Shown: positions 25,771 through 35,225 of the stretch, piece after piece | How positions within the stretch are numbered: position 1 is the first letter of the stretch | How the letters are laid out: the number at the start of each line of letters is the position of its first letter | Assembly: GCF_000954115.1 (NCBI RefSeq) | Contig: NZ_CP010797.1 | Location: forward strand, 1,426,001 to 1,490,000 | Length of the DNA stretch: 64,000 nt | From: Rhodococcus sp. B7740 | GTDB taxonomy: Bacteria > Actinomycetota > Actinomycetes > Mycobacteriales > Mycobacteriaceae | Reading direction: 5' to 3' | The notes under the pieces: generated by a model | Databases searched by the model: none | Told to the model about the DNA's origin: nothing | The model's input: the letters and a program-made list of their open reading frames with translations, nothing else | Translations under genes and position numbers: made by a program

Positions 25771-27099
25771 TCAGTGGCGTAGTTGGCGGTCGCTGCCGAC
25801 GACCAACCACTTACCGGACAGCACCCGTCCCGCGACGGCGAGCATGCGTAGCCCGACGAAGACCCCGAGCCCGGTCCAGATCCCGACCAACCCCCAGTCG
25901 AACACCAGAGCCGACCAGATGAACGGTAGAAAGCCCACGACGGCGCACGCCATGGTCGCGTTCCGCAGAAACGCAGCATCGCCACTGCCGAGCAGCACTC
26001 CGTCCAGCGCGAACACCACGCCCGCAACCGGAATGATCGCCACGAAGATCCACCAGATCGCATGCATCTCGTCGATGACCGATGCGTCGGTGGTGAACAA
26101 CTCCGGGACGAACGAGCGTCCGACCGCGAACACGCCTGCGAGGACGACCGCGAACACCGTCGACCATGCGGTCAGCCGCCACGCCAGTGCGCGCGCGTCG
26201 TCGGTCCTGCTCGCGCCGAGGGCGGCACCCACCAGGGTCTGAGCGGCGATCGCCAAGGAATCGAGCATCAGCGACACCAGGTTCCACATGTGCAGGACCA
26301 CCTGATTGGCGGCGACCGACGCCGCACCGAAGCGCGACGCGACCGCGGCGGCAGACAGGAAGCAGGCCTGGAACGCCAGGCTGCGCACGATCAGGTCGCG
26401 TCCCAACACCAGCTGCGCGCGCATCACCGACCAGCGCGGGCGCAACTCGGTGCTCGCTCGCACGACTGCGAACACGAACAGCGCACCGGCCAGGCCCTGC
26501 CCGATCACGTTGGCCACGGCCGACCCCACCAGCTCCAGACGCGGGAATCCGAGCAACCCATGAACCAGCAATGGGCACAGAACTGCCGACACACCGAAGC
26601 CGAACACGACGAAACGCAGTGGGGTCACCGTGTTCTGGACTCCACGCATCCATCCGTTCCCGGCCAGAGACACCAGGATGAACGGCACACCCAGCAGAGC
26701 AACCCGCAGCCATGCGAGAGCCTCGGCGGCGATGTCGCCACCTCCGGTGAGTACCGACACCACGGGCTCTGCCGCGAGTTGCATCACCCCGACGATGGCG
26801 ATACCGATCGCGAAGGCCAACCAGGTTGCCTGCACACCCTCGCCGACAGCGTCACGTTCGCGACCGGCACCGTGCATACGAGCCGCTCGCGCGGTCGTGC
26901 CGTAGGACAGAAAGGTCAGCTGGGTGCTGACCTGAGCCAGCACGAGCCCGCCGATCGCCAGACCTGCGAGCGCCAAGGCACCCAGCCTGCCGATCACGGC
27001 GGCGTCGAACAACAGGTAGAGAGGTTCGGCGGCGAGGACGCCGAGGGAGGGCAGCGACAGGCCGAGAATCTTTCGAGCGGTGACCGGAGTGGAGCTCAC
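25771..27099 (-). CDS. dinF: MATE-family efflux transporter (DinF-like)
   Basis: 442 aa, twelve hydrophobic segments in two similar halves. N-terminal ILGLSLPSLGVLAAEPLYLL and later DGVLLGSGDAAFLRN fit the DinF branch of cation-coupled MATE exporters. M. tuberculosis has DinF (Rv2836c) at the same position after the NrnA-like gene. Start GTG overlaps the nrnA stop (GTGA), so it is the last gene of the rbfA-nrnA-dinF run. The substrate is unknown. Confidence 0.88.
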   Translation of the reverse strand: MSSTPVTARKILGLSLPSLGVLAAEPLYLLFDAAVIGRLGALALAGLAIGGLVLAQVSTQLTFLSYGTTARAARMHGAGRERDAVGEGVQATWLAFAIGIAIVGVMQLAAEPVVSVLTGGGDIAAEALAWLRVALLGVPFILVSLAGNGWMRGVQNTVTPLRFVVFGFGVSAVLCPLLVHGLLGFPRLELVGSAVANVIGQGLAGALFVFAVVRASTELRPRWSVMRAQLVLGRDLIVRSLAFQACFLSAAAVASRFGAASVAANQVVLHMWNLVSLMLDSLAIAAQTLVGAALGASRTDDARALAWRLTAWSTVFAVVLAGVFAVGRSFVPELFTTDASVIDEMHAIWWIFVAIIPVAGVVFALDGVLLGSGDAAFLRNATMACAVVGFLPFIWSALVFDWGLVGIWTGLGVFVGLRMLAVAGRVLSGKWLVVGSDRQLRH

Positions 27100-28094
27100 G
27101 ACGTGGACAAGGCTCCGCGCAGAGCTTCGATCACGTCGGACAATTCGCCGGTCGCGGTGTAGCCGGCTGCATTCCGGTGCCCGCCGCCGCCGAGTTCGCA
27201 CGCCACTGCCGAGACGTCGACCTCGGTCTTCGAGCGCAGGGAAACCACCCAGATCGAGCCGAAGTCCTGTTGCTTGAGCACGGCGGCCACCTCGGCTTCG
27301 GAGGTGGTGCGCACGATGTCGATCACGCTCTCGATCTCCTCGGAGCGCAACCCGGCCGAATCCTCGCTGCGAATCACGGCGTACACCAGCCCGCGTCCGT
27401 CGACGGCATCGGGAATCAGCGAGGCCGAACCCAGGACCGAACCGAGCATCGGGAGCCACTCGAACGGATGGGTGTCGAGCAGTTTGCGAGCGATGTGGGC
27501 ACCGTCGATGCCCGTCGCCAGCAGTCGTTCGGCCAGCAGGTGCGACCCGGGACGAACCCACCGGAACGAACCGGTGTCGGTGACCAGGCCCGCGAACAGC
27601 AGGTGCGCCAGATCTGCGTCGATCTCCACACCCCACTGGTCCAACATCCGCGCGATCACAGCGGTGGTCGACTCCGCGGAGGCATCCACCACGTTGACCG
27701 TTCCGAATCGGGTGTTGCTGCGGTGATGATCGATCACGAGGCTCGCCGACGCGGAATCGAGCCGATCGCCCAGCGAACCCAGCCGACCCCGACTTCCGGC
27801 GTCGACGGTGACCACCAGGTCGACGGTGTCCGTGACCTTGTCGGCGTCGACGAGAAGGTGCCTTCCCGGCAGCTCGTCCATCGACTCGGGCAGAGACGAC
27901 GGAGCTGCGAACGCCACCTGGACCCTCGCACCGCGACGTTCGAGTACCGAACCGAGCGCGAGCCCACTGCCGATCGTGTCGGCATCGGGCTGAACGTGAC
28001 ACAGCACGGTCACCGAGGATGCACGTTCGAGCATCTCGATCGCCCGGGTCAGATCCTCGTCGGTCTCCGACACCGACCCCGAACCATCGGCCAT
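27096..28094 (-). CDS. nrnA: DHH/DHHA1 phosphoesterase, NrnA-like nanoRNase / pAp phosphatase
   Basis: 332 aa. The DHH domain shows CHVQPDADTIGS (about 32-43), VTVDAGSRGRLG and VIDHHRSNTRFG; the DHHA1 domain ends with ELGGGGHRNAAGY. NrnA proteins degrade short RNA oligonucleotides and 3'-phosphoadenosine 5'-phosphate; the M. tuberculosis counterpart Rv2837c also cleaves cyclic di-AMP. Start ATG is one base after the rbfA stop. Confidence 0.92.
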   Translation of the reverse strand: MADGSGSVSETDEDLTRAIEMLERASSVTVLCHVQPDADTIGSGLALGSVLERRGARVQVAFAAPSSLPESMDELPGRHLLVDADKVTDTVDLVVTVDAGSRGRLGSLGDRLDSASASLVIDHHRSNTRFGTVNVVDASAESTTAVIARMLDQWGVEIDADLAHLLFAGLVTDTGSFRWVRPGSHLLAERLLATGIDGAHIARKLLDTHPFEWLPMLGSVLGSASLIPDAVDGRGLVYAVIRSEDSAGLRSEEIESVIDIVRTTSEAEVAAVLKQQDFGSIWVVSLRSKTEVDVSAVACELGGGGHRNAAGYTATGELSDVIEALRGALSTS

Positions 28095-28095
28095 G

Positions 28096-28560
28096 TCAGT
28101 CGGCTTCGGCGGGCTCGACGTCTGCAGGCTCGCGCGGGGCTTTGTATGGGTCGGGGTCGCCTGCGGGCTTGGCGTTCGCACGGGCGCGGGCCAGTTCCTC
28201 GTCGGCCACTCGGGCGCGTTCGAGAAGGTCTTCCATGTGGCGTGCGGTGTCGGGCACCGTGTCGGTCACGAACGTCAACGTCGGCGTGTACCGCACACCC
28301 GTTCCTGCCCCGACCTTCGAGCGCAGGACGCCCTTGGCCTTCTCGAGTCCTGCTGCGGCAGCCTGCAGGTCGGGCGGAGTATCGAGGTCTTCACCCATGA
28401 CGGTGTAGTACACCGTTGCGTCGTGCAGGTCGGCGGTCACCTTGGTATCGGTGATGGTCACGAACGCCAGCCGGGGATCCTTGATCTCGTGATCGATCGC
28501 CGTCGCAACGATGGCGGCGATTCGCTTGGACAACTTTCGAGCCCTGGCCTGATCCACCAC
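28096..28560 (-). CDS. rbfA: ribosome-binding factor A
   Basis: 154 aa. RbfA is a KH-like 30S maturation factor needed at low temperature. Conserved parts are [35 protein letters not shown] and [13 protein letters not shown]. An acidic Pro/Ala tail follows. Three in-frame GTGs are possible; 28560 is chosen because GAGGAG (28571-28576) is 10 nt away, while 28569 touches it and 28557 is far. It lies between ylxP and nrnA as in M. tuberculosis. Confidence 0.94.
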   Translation of the reverse strand: MVDQARARKLSKRIAAIVATAIDHEIKDPRLAFVTITDTKVTADLHDATVYYTVMGEDLDTPPDLQAAAAGLEKAKGVLRSKVGAGTGVRYTPTLTFVTDTVPDTARHMEDLLERARVADEELARARANAKPAGDPDPYKAPREPADVEPAEAD

Positions 28561-28661
28561 GACAATCACACTCCTCTTTCATGGCCGGACGTCGATTCTC
28601 GCGACGTACCGACGGTTGTGCACTCCACCTCTGCCGGACAGTGCTCGGCACAGGCACCGGA

Positions 28662-28952
28662 TCAATCCTCGGGTCCGAAGATTCTCCGGCGTACCGCCAA
28701 CAGTTCCAGATCGTTGCGTTCGGCGACATGCCGTTCGCACTCGTCTAGTTTGTCGTGCAGTAGATCTACATCGGTACCGGCTGCAGCGACCCCCAGCAGG
28801 GACCGCCGAATACGTTCTCGCTCACCGGTTTCGGCCGCCGACACTCCCAGCCGTTGGAGATCACCGAGGACCGGTTCCACCATCGACCTTTTCTCGGCGA
28901 GCGAACGCACGTCCCCCAACAACACGTCCAACTCCAAAGCACCCAGATACAC
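28662..28952 (-). CDS. DUF503 (YlxP-like) protein
   Basis: 96 aa. The DUF503 hallmark YLGALELDVLLGDVRSLAEK opens the protein, and LLGVAAAGTDVDLLHDKLDECERHV follows. The family is conserved between infB and rbfA in many Gram-positives; its function is not established. The GTG start lies 31 nt after a strong hairpin (28984-29020), so expression may be uncoupled from infB. Confidence 0.85.
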   Translation of the reverse strand: MYLGALELDVLLGDVRSLAEKRSMVEPVLGDLQRLGVSAAETGERERIRRSLLGVAAAGTDVDLLHDKLDECERHVAERNDLELLAVRRRIFGPED

Positions 28953-28983
28953 GCTGACGTCCTTCGATCAGCTTCGACGACAA

Positions 28984-29020
28984 AGCCGGTGGTGGTACAG
29001 CTGTCGTACCACCACCGGCT
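28984..29020 (-). terminator. second hairpin after infB, perfect 15-bp stem
   Basis: AGCCGGTGGTGGTAC and GTACCACCACCGGCT pair exactly around a 7-nt loop. It sits between the infB terminator and the DUF503 start. No T-tract follows. It may be a back-up terminator or an attenuator in front of the DUF503-rbfA-nrnA-dinF genes. Confidence 0.7.
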
Positions 29021-29076
29021 CGAAAGTCGGAGCGCAGTGTCACTCCCCTGGCTTCACCACCGAGCCGACGCGACCG

Positions 29077-29102
29077 GATGCGGAGCCGAACGGCTCCGCA
29101 TC
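29077..29102 (-). terminator. infB terminator hairpin
   Basis: GATGCGGAGC and GCTCCGCATC pair exactly, with CGAACG as apical sequence that can extend the stem by two C-G pairs. The hairpin starts 5 nt after the infB stop codon. Confidence 0.75.
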
Positions 29103-29106
29103 GGTT

Positions 29107-32010
29107 CTAGTCGCGCGGCTTTTCACGGAGTTCGTACGCCTCGATGACATCGCCCACCTTGATGTCGGAGTACGTCACCGTCAAACCACACTCGTATCCC
29201 TCACGAACCTCCGTCGCGTCGTCCTTCTCGCGGCGGAGAGAGGAGATCGTGACGGTTTCCGCGACAACTGCACTGTCTCGGATGAGCCGCGCCTTTGCGT
29301 TGCGACGGATCGTACCGGAGGTGACGAGGCAACCGGCGATGTTTCCGACCTTGGAGGAACGGAACAGCGCGCGGATCTCGGCCTGCCCGAGGGCGACCTC
29401 CTCGTACACCGGCTTGAGCATGCCCTTGAGGGCCTTCTCGATCTCGTCGATGGCCTGGTAGATCACCGAGTAGTACCGGATGTCGACGCCTTCGCGGTTG
29501 GCCAGCTCGGTGGCCTTGCCCTCCGCTCGAACGTTGAAGCCGATGATGATCGCGTTGGATGCCGACGCCAGGTTGACGTTGGTCTCCGTGACGCCACCGA
29601 CACCGCGGTCGATGACGCGCAGCTCCACCTCGTCGTCGATCTCGATACCGAGCAGCGCCTCTTCGAGTGCTTCCACGGTTCCCGAGTTGTCGCCCTTGAG
29701 GATCAAGTTCAGCTGCGAGGTCTCCTTCAGAGCTGCATCGAGATCGTCGAGGCTGATGCGCTTGCGGCTCTTGGCTGCCAACGCATTGCGCTTGCGCGCA
29801 TTTCGACGGTCGGCGATCTGACGGGCGATCCGATCCTCGTCGACGACCAACAGGTTGTCGCCTGCACCGGGCACCGACGTGAAGCCGATGACCTGCACCG
29901 GACGGGACGGCATCGCTTCGGTGACGTCCTCGCCGTGCTCGTCGACCATTCGACGAACGCGTCCGTACGCGTCGCCTGCGACGATCGAGTCACCGACACG
30001 GAGCGTTCCGCGAGCGATGAGCACGGTCGCGACGGGGCCACGACCACGGTCGAGGTGCGCCTCGATGGCGACACCCTGCGCGTCCATGTCCGGGTTGGCG
30101 CGCAGATCGAGCGACGCGTCGGCCGTCAGCAGCACCGCTTCGAGGAGGGCATCGATGTTGGTGCCCTGCTTGGCGGAGATGTCGACGAACATCGTCTCGC
30201 CGCCGTATTCCTCGGCGACCAGACCGTATTCGGTGAGCTGCTGCCGGATCTTGTCCGGGTTCGCGCCTTCCTTGTCGATCTTGTTCACCGCGACCACGAT
30301 CGGCACGTCGGCCGCCTGGGCGTGGTTGATGGCCTCCACCGTCTGCGGCATGACGCCGTCGTCGGCTGCGACCACGAGGATCGCGAGGTCGGTGGCCTTG
30401 GCACCACGGGCACGCATGGCCGTGAAGGCCTCGTGACCGGGGGTGTCGATGAACGTCACGAGACGCTCGTTGCCTTCGAGCTCGGTCAGCACCTGGTACG
30501 CACCGATGTGCTGCGTGATTCCGCCTGCCTCGCCTTCGCGCACCGTGGTGTTACGAATCGAGTCGAGCAGTCGCGTCTTACCGTGATCGACGTGGCCCAT
30601 GACGGTGACGACCGGGGGACGCTGTTCCAGGTCTTCCTCGCCGCCGGCATCCTCGCCGTAGGTGAGGTCGAACGAGTCGAGCAGCTCACGATCCTCGTCC
30701 TCGGGGCTGACGACCTGAACGACGTAGTTCATCTCGCCGCCGAGAAGCTCCAGCGTCTCGTCGTTGACGGACTGCGTCGCGGTGACCATCTCGCCGAGGT
30801 TGAACAGGGCCTGCACGAGTGCGGCCGGGTTCGCGTCGATCTTGTCCGCGAAGTCCGACAGCGATGCGCCGCGGGCGAGACGGATGGTCTCACCGTTGCC
30901 GCGGGGCAGCCTGACGCCGCCGACTGCGGGAGCCTGCATGCTCTCGTACTCGGCGCGTTTCGCCCGCTTCGACTTGCGGCCACGACGAACTGCTCCGCCG
31001 GGACGACCGAATGCACCTGCTGCTGCGCCGCGCTGACCGGGGCGTCCACCGCCGCCGGGACGACCGCGGAACCCGCCTGCGGGAGCGCCGCCTGCGGGGG
31101 CACCACCGGGAGCGCCGGGAGCGCCGCCGCCGCGGTAACCACCGCCACCACCGCCGCCGGGACGTCCGCCCGGAGCGCCACCGGGACGACCGGGACGACC
31201 TGCTGCGGGACCGGGACGTGCCGAACGGGTCGGCATGGCACCGGGGTTGGGGCGAGGAGGCATCGAGCCCGGGCTCGGACGAGGTCCGGCCTGGCCCGGT
31301 GCGGGACGGGGCCCACCCTGGCCGGGAGCCGGACGAGTGCCACCGGACGGTGTTGCGGGACGGGGTCCACCCTGTCCGGGAGCCGGCCGTCCGCCACCGG
31401 GGCGCGGAGCACCGGGTGCGGGACGGGGAGCCGGTCGCTCCACGGGAGCCGAGGAGTACGGGTTGTTACCGACACGCGGAGCCTTGGGGCCGGGCTTGGG
31501 GCCGGGACCTGCTGGCTTGGGAGCTGCCGGGGCCGGTGCAGCGTCGCTGGTCGCAGCCGACGCGGCCGGAGCCTGCTCGACCGGAGCGGCGGGCGCTGCG
31601 GGCGAAGGGGTCGGCGCTGCCGGGGCCGGAGCCGGTGCGGCTGCCGGAGTTGCGGGTGCAGCGGGAGCTGCCTCCGCCGGAGCTTGCGCTGCGGGTGCTT
31701 CCGGCTCTGCCGGACGGGGTGCCGGCTTGGGGCCGGGACGGGGTCCGCCCGGTTTCGCTGCGCCCGGCTTCGCGGTGCTGCCTGCAGCGCGATCGGCCGC
31801 TGCGCGACCGTTCGGTGCAGCTGCGGCGGGTGCGGACGCGTCCGCACCGTCGGACGGGAAGGATTCACGAAGTCGACGTGCCACTGGGGCTTCGACTGTG
31901 GATGATGCGGACTTGACGAACTCGCCTTGCTCTTTGAGCCGTGCGAGTAGTTCCTTGCTGGTGACACCGAGTTCTTTTGCCAACTCGTGCACGCGGGCCT
32001 TGCCTGCCAC
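29107..32010 (-). CDS. infB: translation initiation factor IF-2
   Basis: 967 aa. IF-2 is the GTPase that brings initiator tRNA to the 30S subunit. Residues 1-50 form an IF2_N module ([20 protein letters not shown]). Residues about 55-330 are a long Pro/Ala/Gly low-complexity linker with repeats. A second IF2_N-like segment, the G domain ([40 protein letters not shown]) and the C-terminal tRNA-binding domains follow. GTG 32010 is the start: GAGGAG lies just upstream and homologues begin AGKARVHEL. Confidence 0.97.
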   Translation of the reverse strand: MAGKARVHELAKELGVTSKELLARLKEQGEFVKSASSTVEAPVARRLRESFPSDGADASAPAAAAPNGRAAADRAAGSTAKPGAAKPGGPRPGPKPAPRPAEPEAPAAQAPAEAAPAAPATPAAAPAPAPAAPTPSPAAPAAPVEQAPAASAATSDAAPAPAAPKPAGPGPKPGPKAPRVGNNPYSSAPVERPAPRPAPGAPRPGGGRPAPGQGGPRPATPSGGTRPAPGQGGPRPAPGQAGPRPSPGSMPPRPNPGAMPTRSARPGPAAGRPGRPGGAPGGRPGGGGGGGYRGGGAPGAPGGAPAGGAPAGGFRGRPGGGGRPGQRGAAAGAFGRPGGAVRRGRKSKRAKRAEYESMQAPAVGGVRLPRGNGETIRLARGASLSDFADKIDANPAALVQALFNLGEMVTATQSVNDETLELLGGEMNYVVQVVSPEDEDRELLDSFDLTYGEDAGGEEDLEQRPPVVTVMGHVDHGKTRLLDSIRNTTVREGEAGGITQHIGAYQVLTELEGNERLVTFIDTPGHEAFTAMRARGAKATDLAILVVAADDGVMPQTVEAINHAQAADVPIVVAVNKIDKEGANPDKIRQQLTEYGLVAEEYGGETMFVDISAKQGTNIDALLEAVLLTADASLDLRANPDMDAQGVAIEAHLDRGRGPVATVLIARGTLRVGDSIVAGDAYGRVRRMVDEHGEDVTEAMPSRPVQVIGFTSVPGAGDNLLVVDEDRIARQIADRRNARKRNALAAKSRKRISLDDLDAALKETSQLNLILKGDNSGTVEALEEALLGIEIDDEVELRVIDRGVGGVTETNVNLASASNAIIIGFNVRAEGKATELANREGVDIRYYSVIYQAIDEIEKALKGMLKPVYEEVALGQAEIRALFRSSKVGNIAGCLVTSGTIRRNAKARLIRDSAVVAETVTISSLRREKDDATEVREGYECGLTVTYSDIKVGDVIEAYELREKPRD
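31299..31386. repeat. 54-nt-period direct repeat inside infB
   Basis: Two near-identical copies of about 33 nt (31299-31332 and 31353-31386) share GCGGGACGGGG-CCACCCTG-CCGGGAGCCGG with single-base changes. They encode [11 protein letters not shown] units in the disordered IF-2 linker. Shorter degenerate copies extend to both sides. Confidence 0.7.
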
Positions 32011-32107
32011 TGCTCTCCTCACTGAGAGGCCGAGCGAGGCTTGGTGCCCGCACGACCTCGGGTTATCTCCGATGGACGTTCATCGTTGGTGCTTCACGGT
32101 GTGCTCA

Positions 32108-32443
32108 TCAGTGCTGTTGCCTGTTCTTGTCGACGGGTGTTGCTCTTGTCGTGTTCTCGGCCTGCAGCTGCTCGTACTCGTCGAGCACGACTGTCACTGC
32201 GGACGAGTCCACATTTCCCGATATCCGAAACGCACGACCGAAGACTCGGCGTCGTTCCGCATTGTGCAGGCATTCTCGGCTGTAGTGCAACCACGCACCA
32301 CGGCCGGACATCGAATGCCGGACGTCGGGGACGAGAGCGAATTCGTGCGAACCAGCTTCTCGAACCACGATCCTCAACAGATCGGCGGCCGGCAGTCGCT
32401 CCCTGCACCCGATGCATGTACGAATCGGCCGGCTTGTCACCAC
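32108..32443 (-). CDS. ylxR: YlxR-family (DUF448) RNA-binding protein
   Basis: 111 aa. The motif RTCIGCRERLPAADLLRIV near the N-terminus, then GRGAWLHYSRECLHNAERRR, is the DUF448/YlxR signature, a small fold with an RNA-binding patch. It sits between nusA and infB as in many bacteria; roles in RNase P modulation and gene regulation have been reported for homologues. The tail after residue 85 is polar and poorly conserved. The start has two tandem GTG codons. Confidence 0.9.
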   Translation of the reverse strand: MVTSRPIRTCIGCRERLPAADLLRIVVREAGSHEFALVPDVRHSMSGRGAWLHYSRECLHNAERRRVFGRAFRISGNVDSSAVTVVLDEYEQLQAENTTRATPVDKNRQQH

Positions 32444-32536
32444 CGGATACTCGCGTTCATGCCTCTGGGCCGAGAGGTCGTTACCGAACCATCGACCACT
32501 CTACCGCTGTATTGCCCCGAACTCCGCATTCCGGCC

Positions 32537-33544
32537 CTATGCGCTGGTCGTCTCGGGTGCCGCCGCATCGCTGCGGATGTCGATGCGCCAGCCGGTCAAT
32601 CGAGCGGCCAGTCGAGCGTTCTGCCCTTCCTTGCCGATGGCCAGAGAAAGCTGGTACTCGGGAACCACGACCCGGGCCGCGCGAGCAACCGCGTCGACGA
32701 CGGTCACAGAGACAACCTTCGACGGGGACAGTGCATTCCCGACGAACGTGGCCGGATCCTCGTCGAAATCGATGATGTCGATCTTCTCGCCGGCAAGTTC
32801 GCTCATCACGTTGCGCACGCGCTGTCCCATCGGTCCGATGCACGCGCCTTTGGCGTTGAGACCGAACACGGTGGAGGCAACGGCGATCTTCGAGCGGTGC
32901 CCCGACTCGCGGGCCACTGCGACGATGTCGACCGAACCGTCGGCGATCTCGGGCACCTCGAGGGCGAACAGCTTGCGCACCAGATTCGGATGGGTGCGCG
33001 ACAACGTGATCTGCGGACCCCGATTACCTCGGGCGACTCCGACGACGTAGCACTTGATGCGTTCGCCGTGCTCGTAGCTTTCACCCGGCACCTGCTCGGC
33101 GGGCGGCAGGAGGCCGTCGGCTCCGTTGGCGTCACTGCCGATGCGGACGATGACGGTGCCCTTGGCGTTGGCGCGCGTGTCGCGCTGGATGACGCCGTTG
33201 ACGATCTCGCCCTCGTGTGTGGCGTACTCACCGAACGACCGCTCGTGCTCGGCGTCGCGCAGGCGCTGAAGGATGACCTGACGCGCCGTGGTCGCCGCGA
33301 TGCGTCCGAAGCCTTCCGGGGTGTCGTCCCACTCGGAGATCACATTGCCGTCGGCGTCGATTTCCTTGGCCATCACTCGAACGGAACCGGTCTTGCGATC
33401 GACGTCGATCCACGCGTTGGACTGGTGCCCCTCGGTGTGCCGGTAGGCCGTCAGCAACGCGGTCTGAATCGTCGAGATCACCATCTCGATCGGAATTCCC
33501 TTGTCCGCCTCGATGGCACGCAATGCGGCAATGTCGATATTCAC
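32537..33544 (-). CDS. nusA: transcription termination/antitermination factor NusA
   Basis: 335 aa. NusA binds RNA polymerase and controls pausing, termination and antitermination. The RNAP-binding N-domain (about 1-105), an S1 domain (about 108-180, [19 protein letters not shown]) and two KH domains ([39 protein letters not shown]) are present. The acidic C-terminal repeats of the E. coli protein are absent, as usual in actinobacteria. GTG start overlaps the rimP stop. Confidence 0.96.
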   Translation of the reverse strand: MNIDIAALRAIEADKGIPIEMVISTIQTALLTAYRHTEGHQSNAWIDVDRKTGSVRVMAKEIDADGNVISEWDDTPEGFGRIAATTARQVILQRLRDAEHERSFGEYATHEGEIVNGVIQRDTRANAKGTVIVRIGSDANGADGLLPPAEQVPGESYEHGERIKCYVVGVARGNRGPQITLSRTHPNLVRKLFALEVPEIADGSVDIVAVARESGHRSKIAVASTVFGLNAKGACIGPMGQRVRNVMSELAGEKIDIIDFDEDPATFVGNALSPSKVVSVTVVDAVARAARVVVPEYQLSLAIGKEGQNARLAARLTGWRIDIRSDAAAPETTSA

Positions 33545-34116
33545 TTGTCCGACCCTTCTTCCGGTGCTTCCACGTCCACGATCTCATCGGTGTTCGCGGG
33601 TGACGGCCGACCTCCGACCACACCACCCGCCAGGTCCATCTCTTCGGCACTCGGCCGCGAGAACTCCACCTGTACAACAGCTTTCACTACATCGGACAGT
33701 GCAACGGAGCGAGTCGCCAGCACACCCTTCTCCTTGGTCACCACGGTGACCGAATCACCGTCGAGCACGCCGACGCGACCGTCGAACTTGCCGTCGCCGA
33801 GCTCGATACGCACCTTCCGTCCGCGGGCCCGACGCCAATGCCGAGCCTGGGTCAGCGGGCGGTCGATTCCGGGGGTGGTGACTTCCAGGGTGTACGGGGC
33901 TTCCCCGAAATCGGTCACGGCATCGAAGGCGTCCGAGATCTCGCGGCTCAGTTCCGGGAGCGCGTCGAGGTCGATTCCCTCTTCGCGATCGACCATGATC
34001 CGCACTGCGCTGTGTTTTCCTGCGGCGACGACGTTCACGTCTTCGAGGTCGTAACCCCGTTCCCGAACGAGGTCGGCGAGCAGTTCGACAACCCTTTCCT
34101 TGGACGGAACAGGCAT
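33541..34116 (-). CDS. rimP: ribosome maturation factor RimP
   Basis: 191 aa. RimP helps mature the 30S subunit. The N-terminal domain has [11 protein letters not shown] and [44 protein letters not shown] is the family hallmark at about 92-112. The C-terminal SH3-like domain is followed by an acidic tail. It is the first gene of the rimP-nusA-ylxR-infB run and overlaps nusA by 4 nt. The divergent gene 34285 shares a 168-nt upstream region. Confidence 0.94.
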   Translation of the reverse strand: MPVPSKERVVELLADLVRERGYDLEDVNVVAAGKHSAVRIMVDREEGIDLDALPELSREISDAFDAVTDFGEAPYTLEVTTPGIDRPLTQARHWRRARGRKVRIELGDGKFDGRVGVLDGDSVTVVTKEKGVLATRSVALSDVVKAVVQVEFSRPSAEEMDLAGGVVGGRPSPANTDEIVDVEAPEEGSDK

Positions 34117-34284
34117 GTCGCGAACTCCTCGTGTGTAGTTGTGGGCGATCCGGCGTGCGGCAGCCGGACTGCGTTTGGTGAACCAACAGCCTACCGCCCC
34201 GCAGGCACTGCTCGTGACCACGATCGGTCGACGCGACGCACGGGCACGGCGCGTGCCGGCGCTGCGGTCTGGCACGATATCGGA

Positions 34285-34788
34285 GTGCCAACGCCGACCG
34301 TCCCCTTCGCGCTCAGTCGCCGCGGGTTGTTCCGACTCGCCGGTGCCGCCGTACTGTCGGCGACCACCGTTTCCACGATGGTGGCCTGCGGCAGAGAAGA
34401 GATCTCGGGTCCTGCCCTCGATACCCTGACCGCGCAGTTGCGCGCAGCCCGAGCCGATGCCGCCGATGCGACCGCGGCCGCGGCCGTGATCGCCGACTAC
34501 GCGGCCGCACTCGGAATCGTTGCGGCGCAGCGGACCGAACACGCCGATGCGCTCGACACCGAGATCGCCCGCGCCACCGGCACCTCGACCGACAGGTCGT
34601 CGGTCACGGCCACCACCACACCGGCTCCCACCACGCCGCCGCCCGACCTGGCCGCCGTACGGGAGATGTTGACTGCGTCCGCTCGCAGCGCAGCGGATGC
34701 GGCTCGCAACGAAAGTGGTTACCGGGCAGGGCTTCTCGGATCGATCAGCGCCTCGTGCACCGTCTCGGCCCTGGTGGTTCTGGCATGA
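34285..34788 (+). CDS. putative Tat-type exported lipoprotein, alanine-rich
   Basis: 167 aa. The N-terminus has the twin-arginine pattern [10 protein letters not shown] followed by a hydrophobic stretch and TMVAC, a weak lipobox. The mature part is Ala-rich and helical ([28 protein letters not shown]), with a Thr/Pro linker [11 protein letters not shown] in the middle. Position and content match M. tuberculosis Rv2843, function unknown. The helical pattern could be half of a ferritin-like bundle. GTG start, weak ribosome site; overlaps the next gene by ATGA. Confidence 0.68.
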   Translation: MPTPTVPFALSRRGLFRLAGAAVLSATTVSTMVACGREEISGPALDTLTAQLRAARADAADATAAAAVIADYAAALGIVAAQRTEHADALDTEIARATGTSTDRSSVTATTTPAPTTPPPDLAAVREMLTASARSAADAARNESGYRAGLLGSISASCTVSALVVLA

Positions 34789-35225
34789 GCGATCTAGGTC
34801 CGGAACAGCAAGGCCTGGTCGATGCCCTGCACGCGGAGTACGCGGCGGTGTTCGCCTACGGCGTCGTCGCGGCGTTCTCCAACCCGACGCGCGCCGAGCT
34901 GGTGGCGTCGAACACTGCCGCTCACCGCGCGCGCCGAGACGCGACCATCGATGCGCTCCAGGCGGCGAGCGTCACTGTGCCACTGCCCGATCCGGCGTAC
35001 GCGTCCCCGTTCCCGGTGACCGACGCGATCTCGGCTGCGCAGTTGGCCGCGCAGGCGGAGATCGACACGAGCATCGCGTGGCGTTCGTCGATCGAACGCA
35101 GCCGGTCGGGAGCGACCCGCGACATGGCAGTGCAGGCACTGACCGACGCCGCGGTTCGCCTCGCGACGTGGCAGCAGATTCTGGGCGTCAGTCCGTCGTC
35201 GACGGCATTTCCCGGCCAACCGTGA
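34785..35225 (+). CDS. DUF4439 ferritin-like domain protein
   Basis: 146 aa, all-helical. [22 protein letters not shown] at the N-terminus and later [27 protein letters not shown] fit the DUF4439 ferritin-like group (M. tuberculosis Rv2844). Glu and His residues of a possible metal site are visible (E in [12 protein letters not shown] in TAAHRARRD), but binding is not shown. It has no signal peptide and is translationally coupled to the exported protein gene. The last 38 bp overlap the end of the convergent MFS gene. Confidence 0.75.
   Translation: MSDLGPEQQGLVDALHAEYAAVFAYGVVAAFSNPTRAELVASNTAAHRARRDATIDALQAASVTVPLPDPAYASPFPVTDAISAAQLAAQAEIDTSIAWRSSIERSRSGATRDMAVQALTDAAVRLATWQQILGVSPSSTAFPGQP

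Noticed and set aside
28093..31905. A plus-strand open frame of 1270 codons opposite infB and rbfA
   Set aside because: Same cause; it crosses two terminator hairpins and encodes mainly low-complexity Gly/Ala/Arg sequence complementary to the IF-2 linker.
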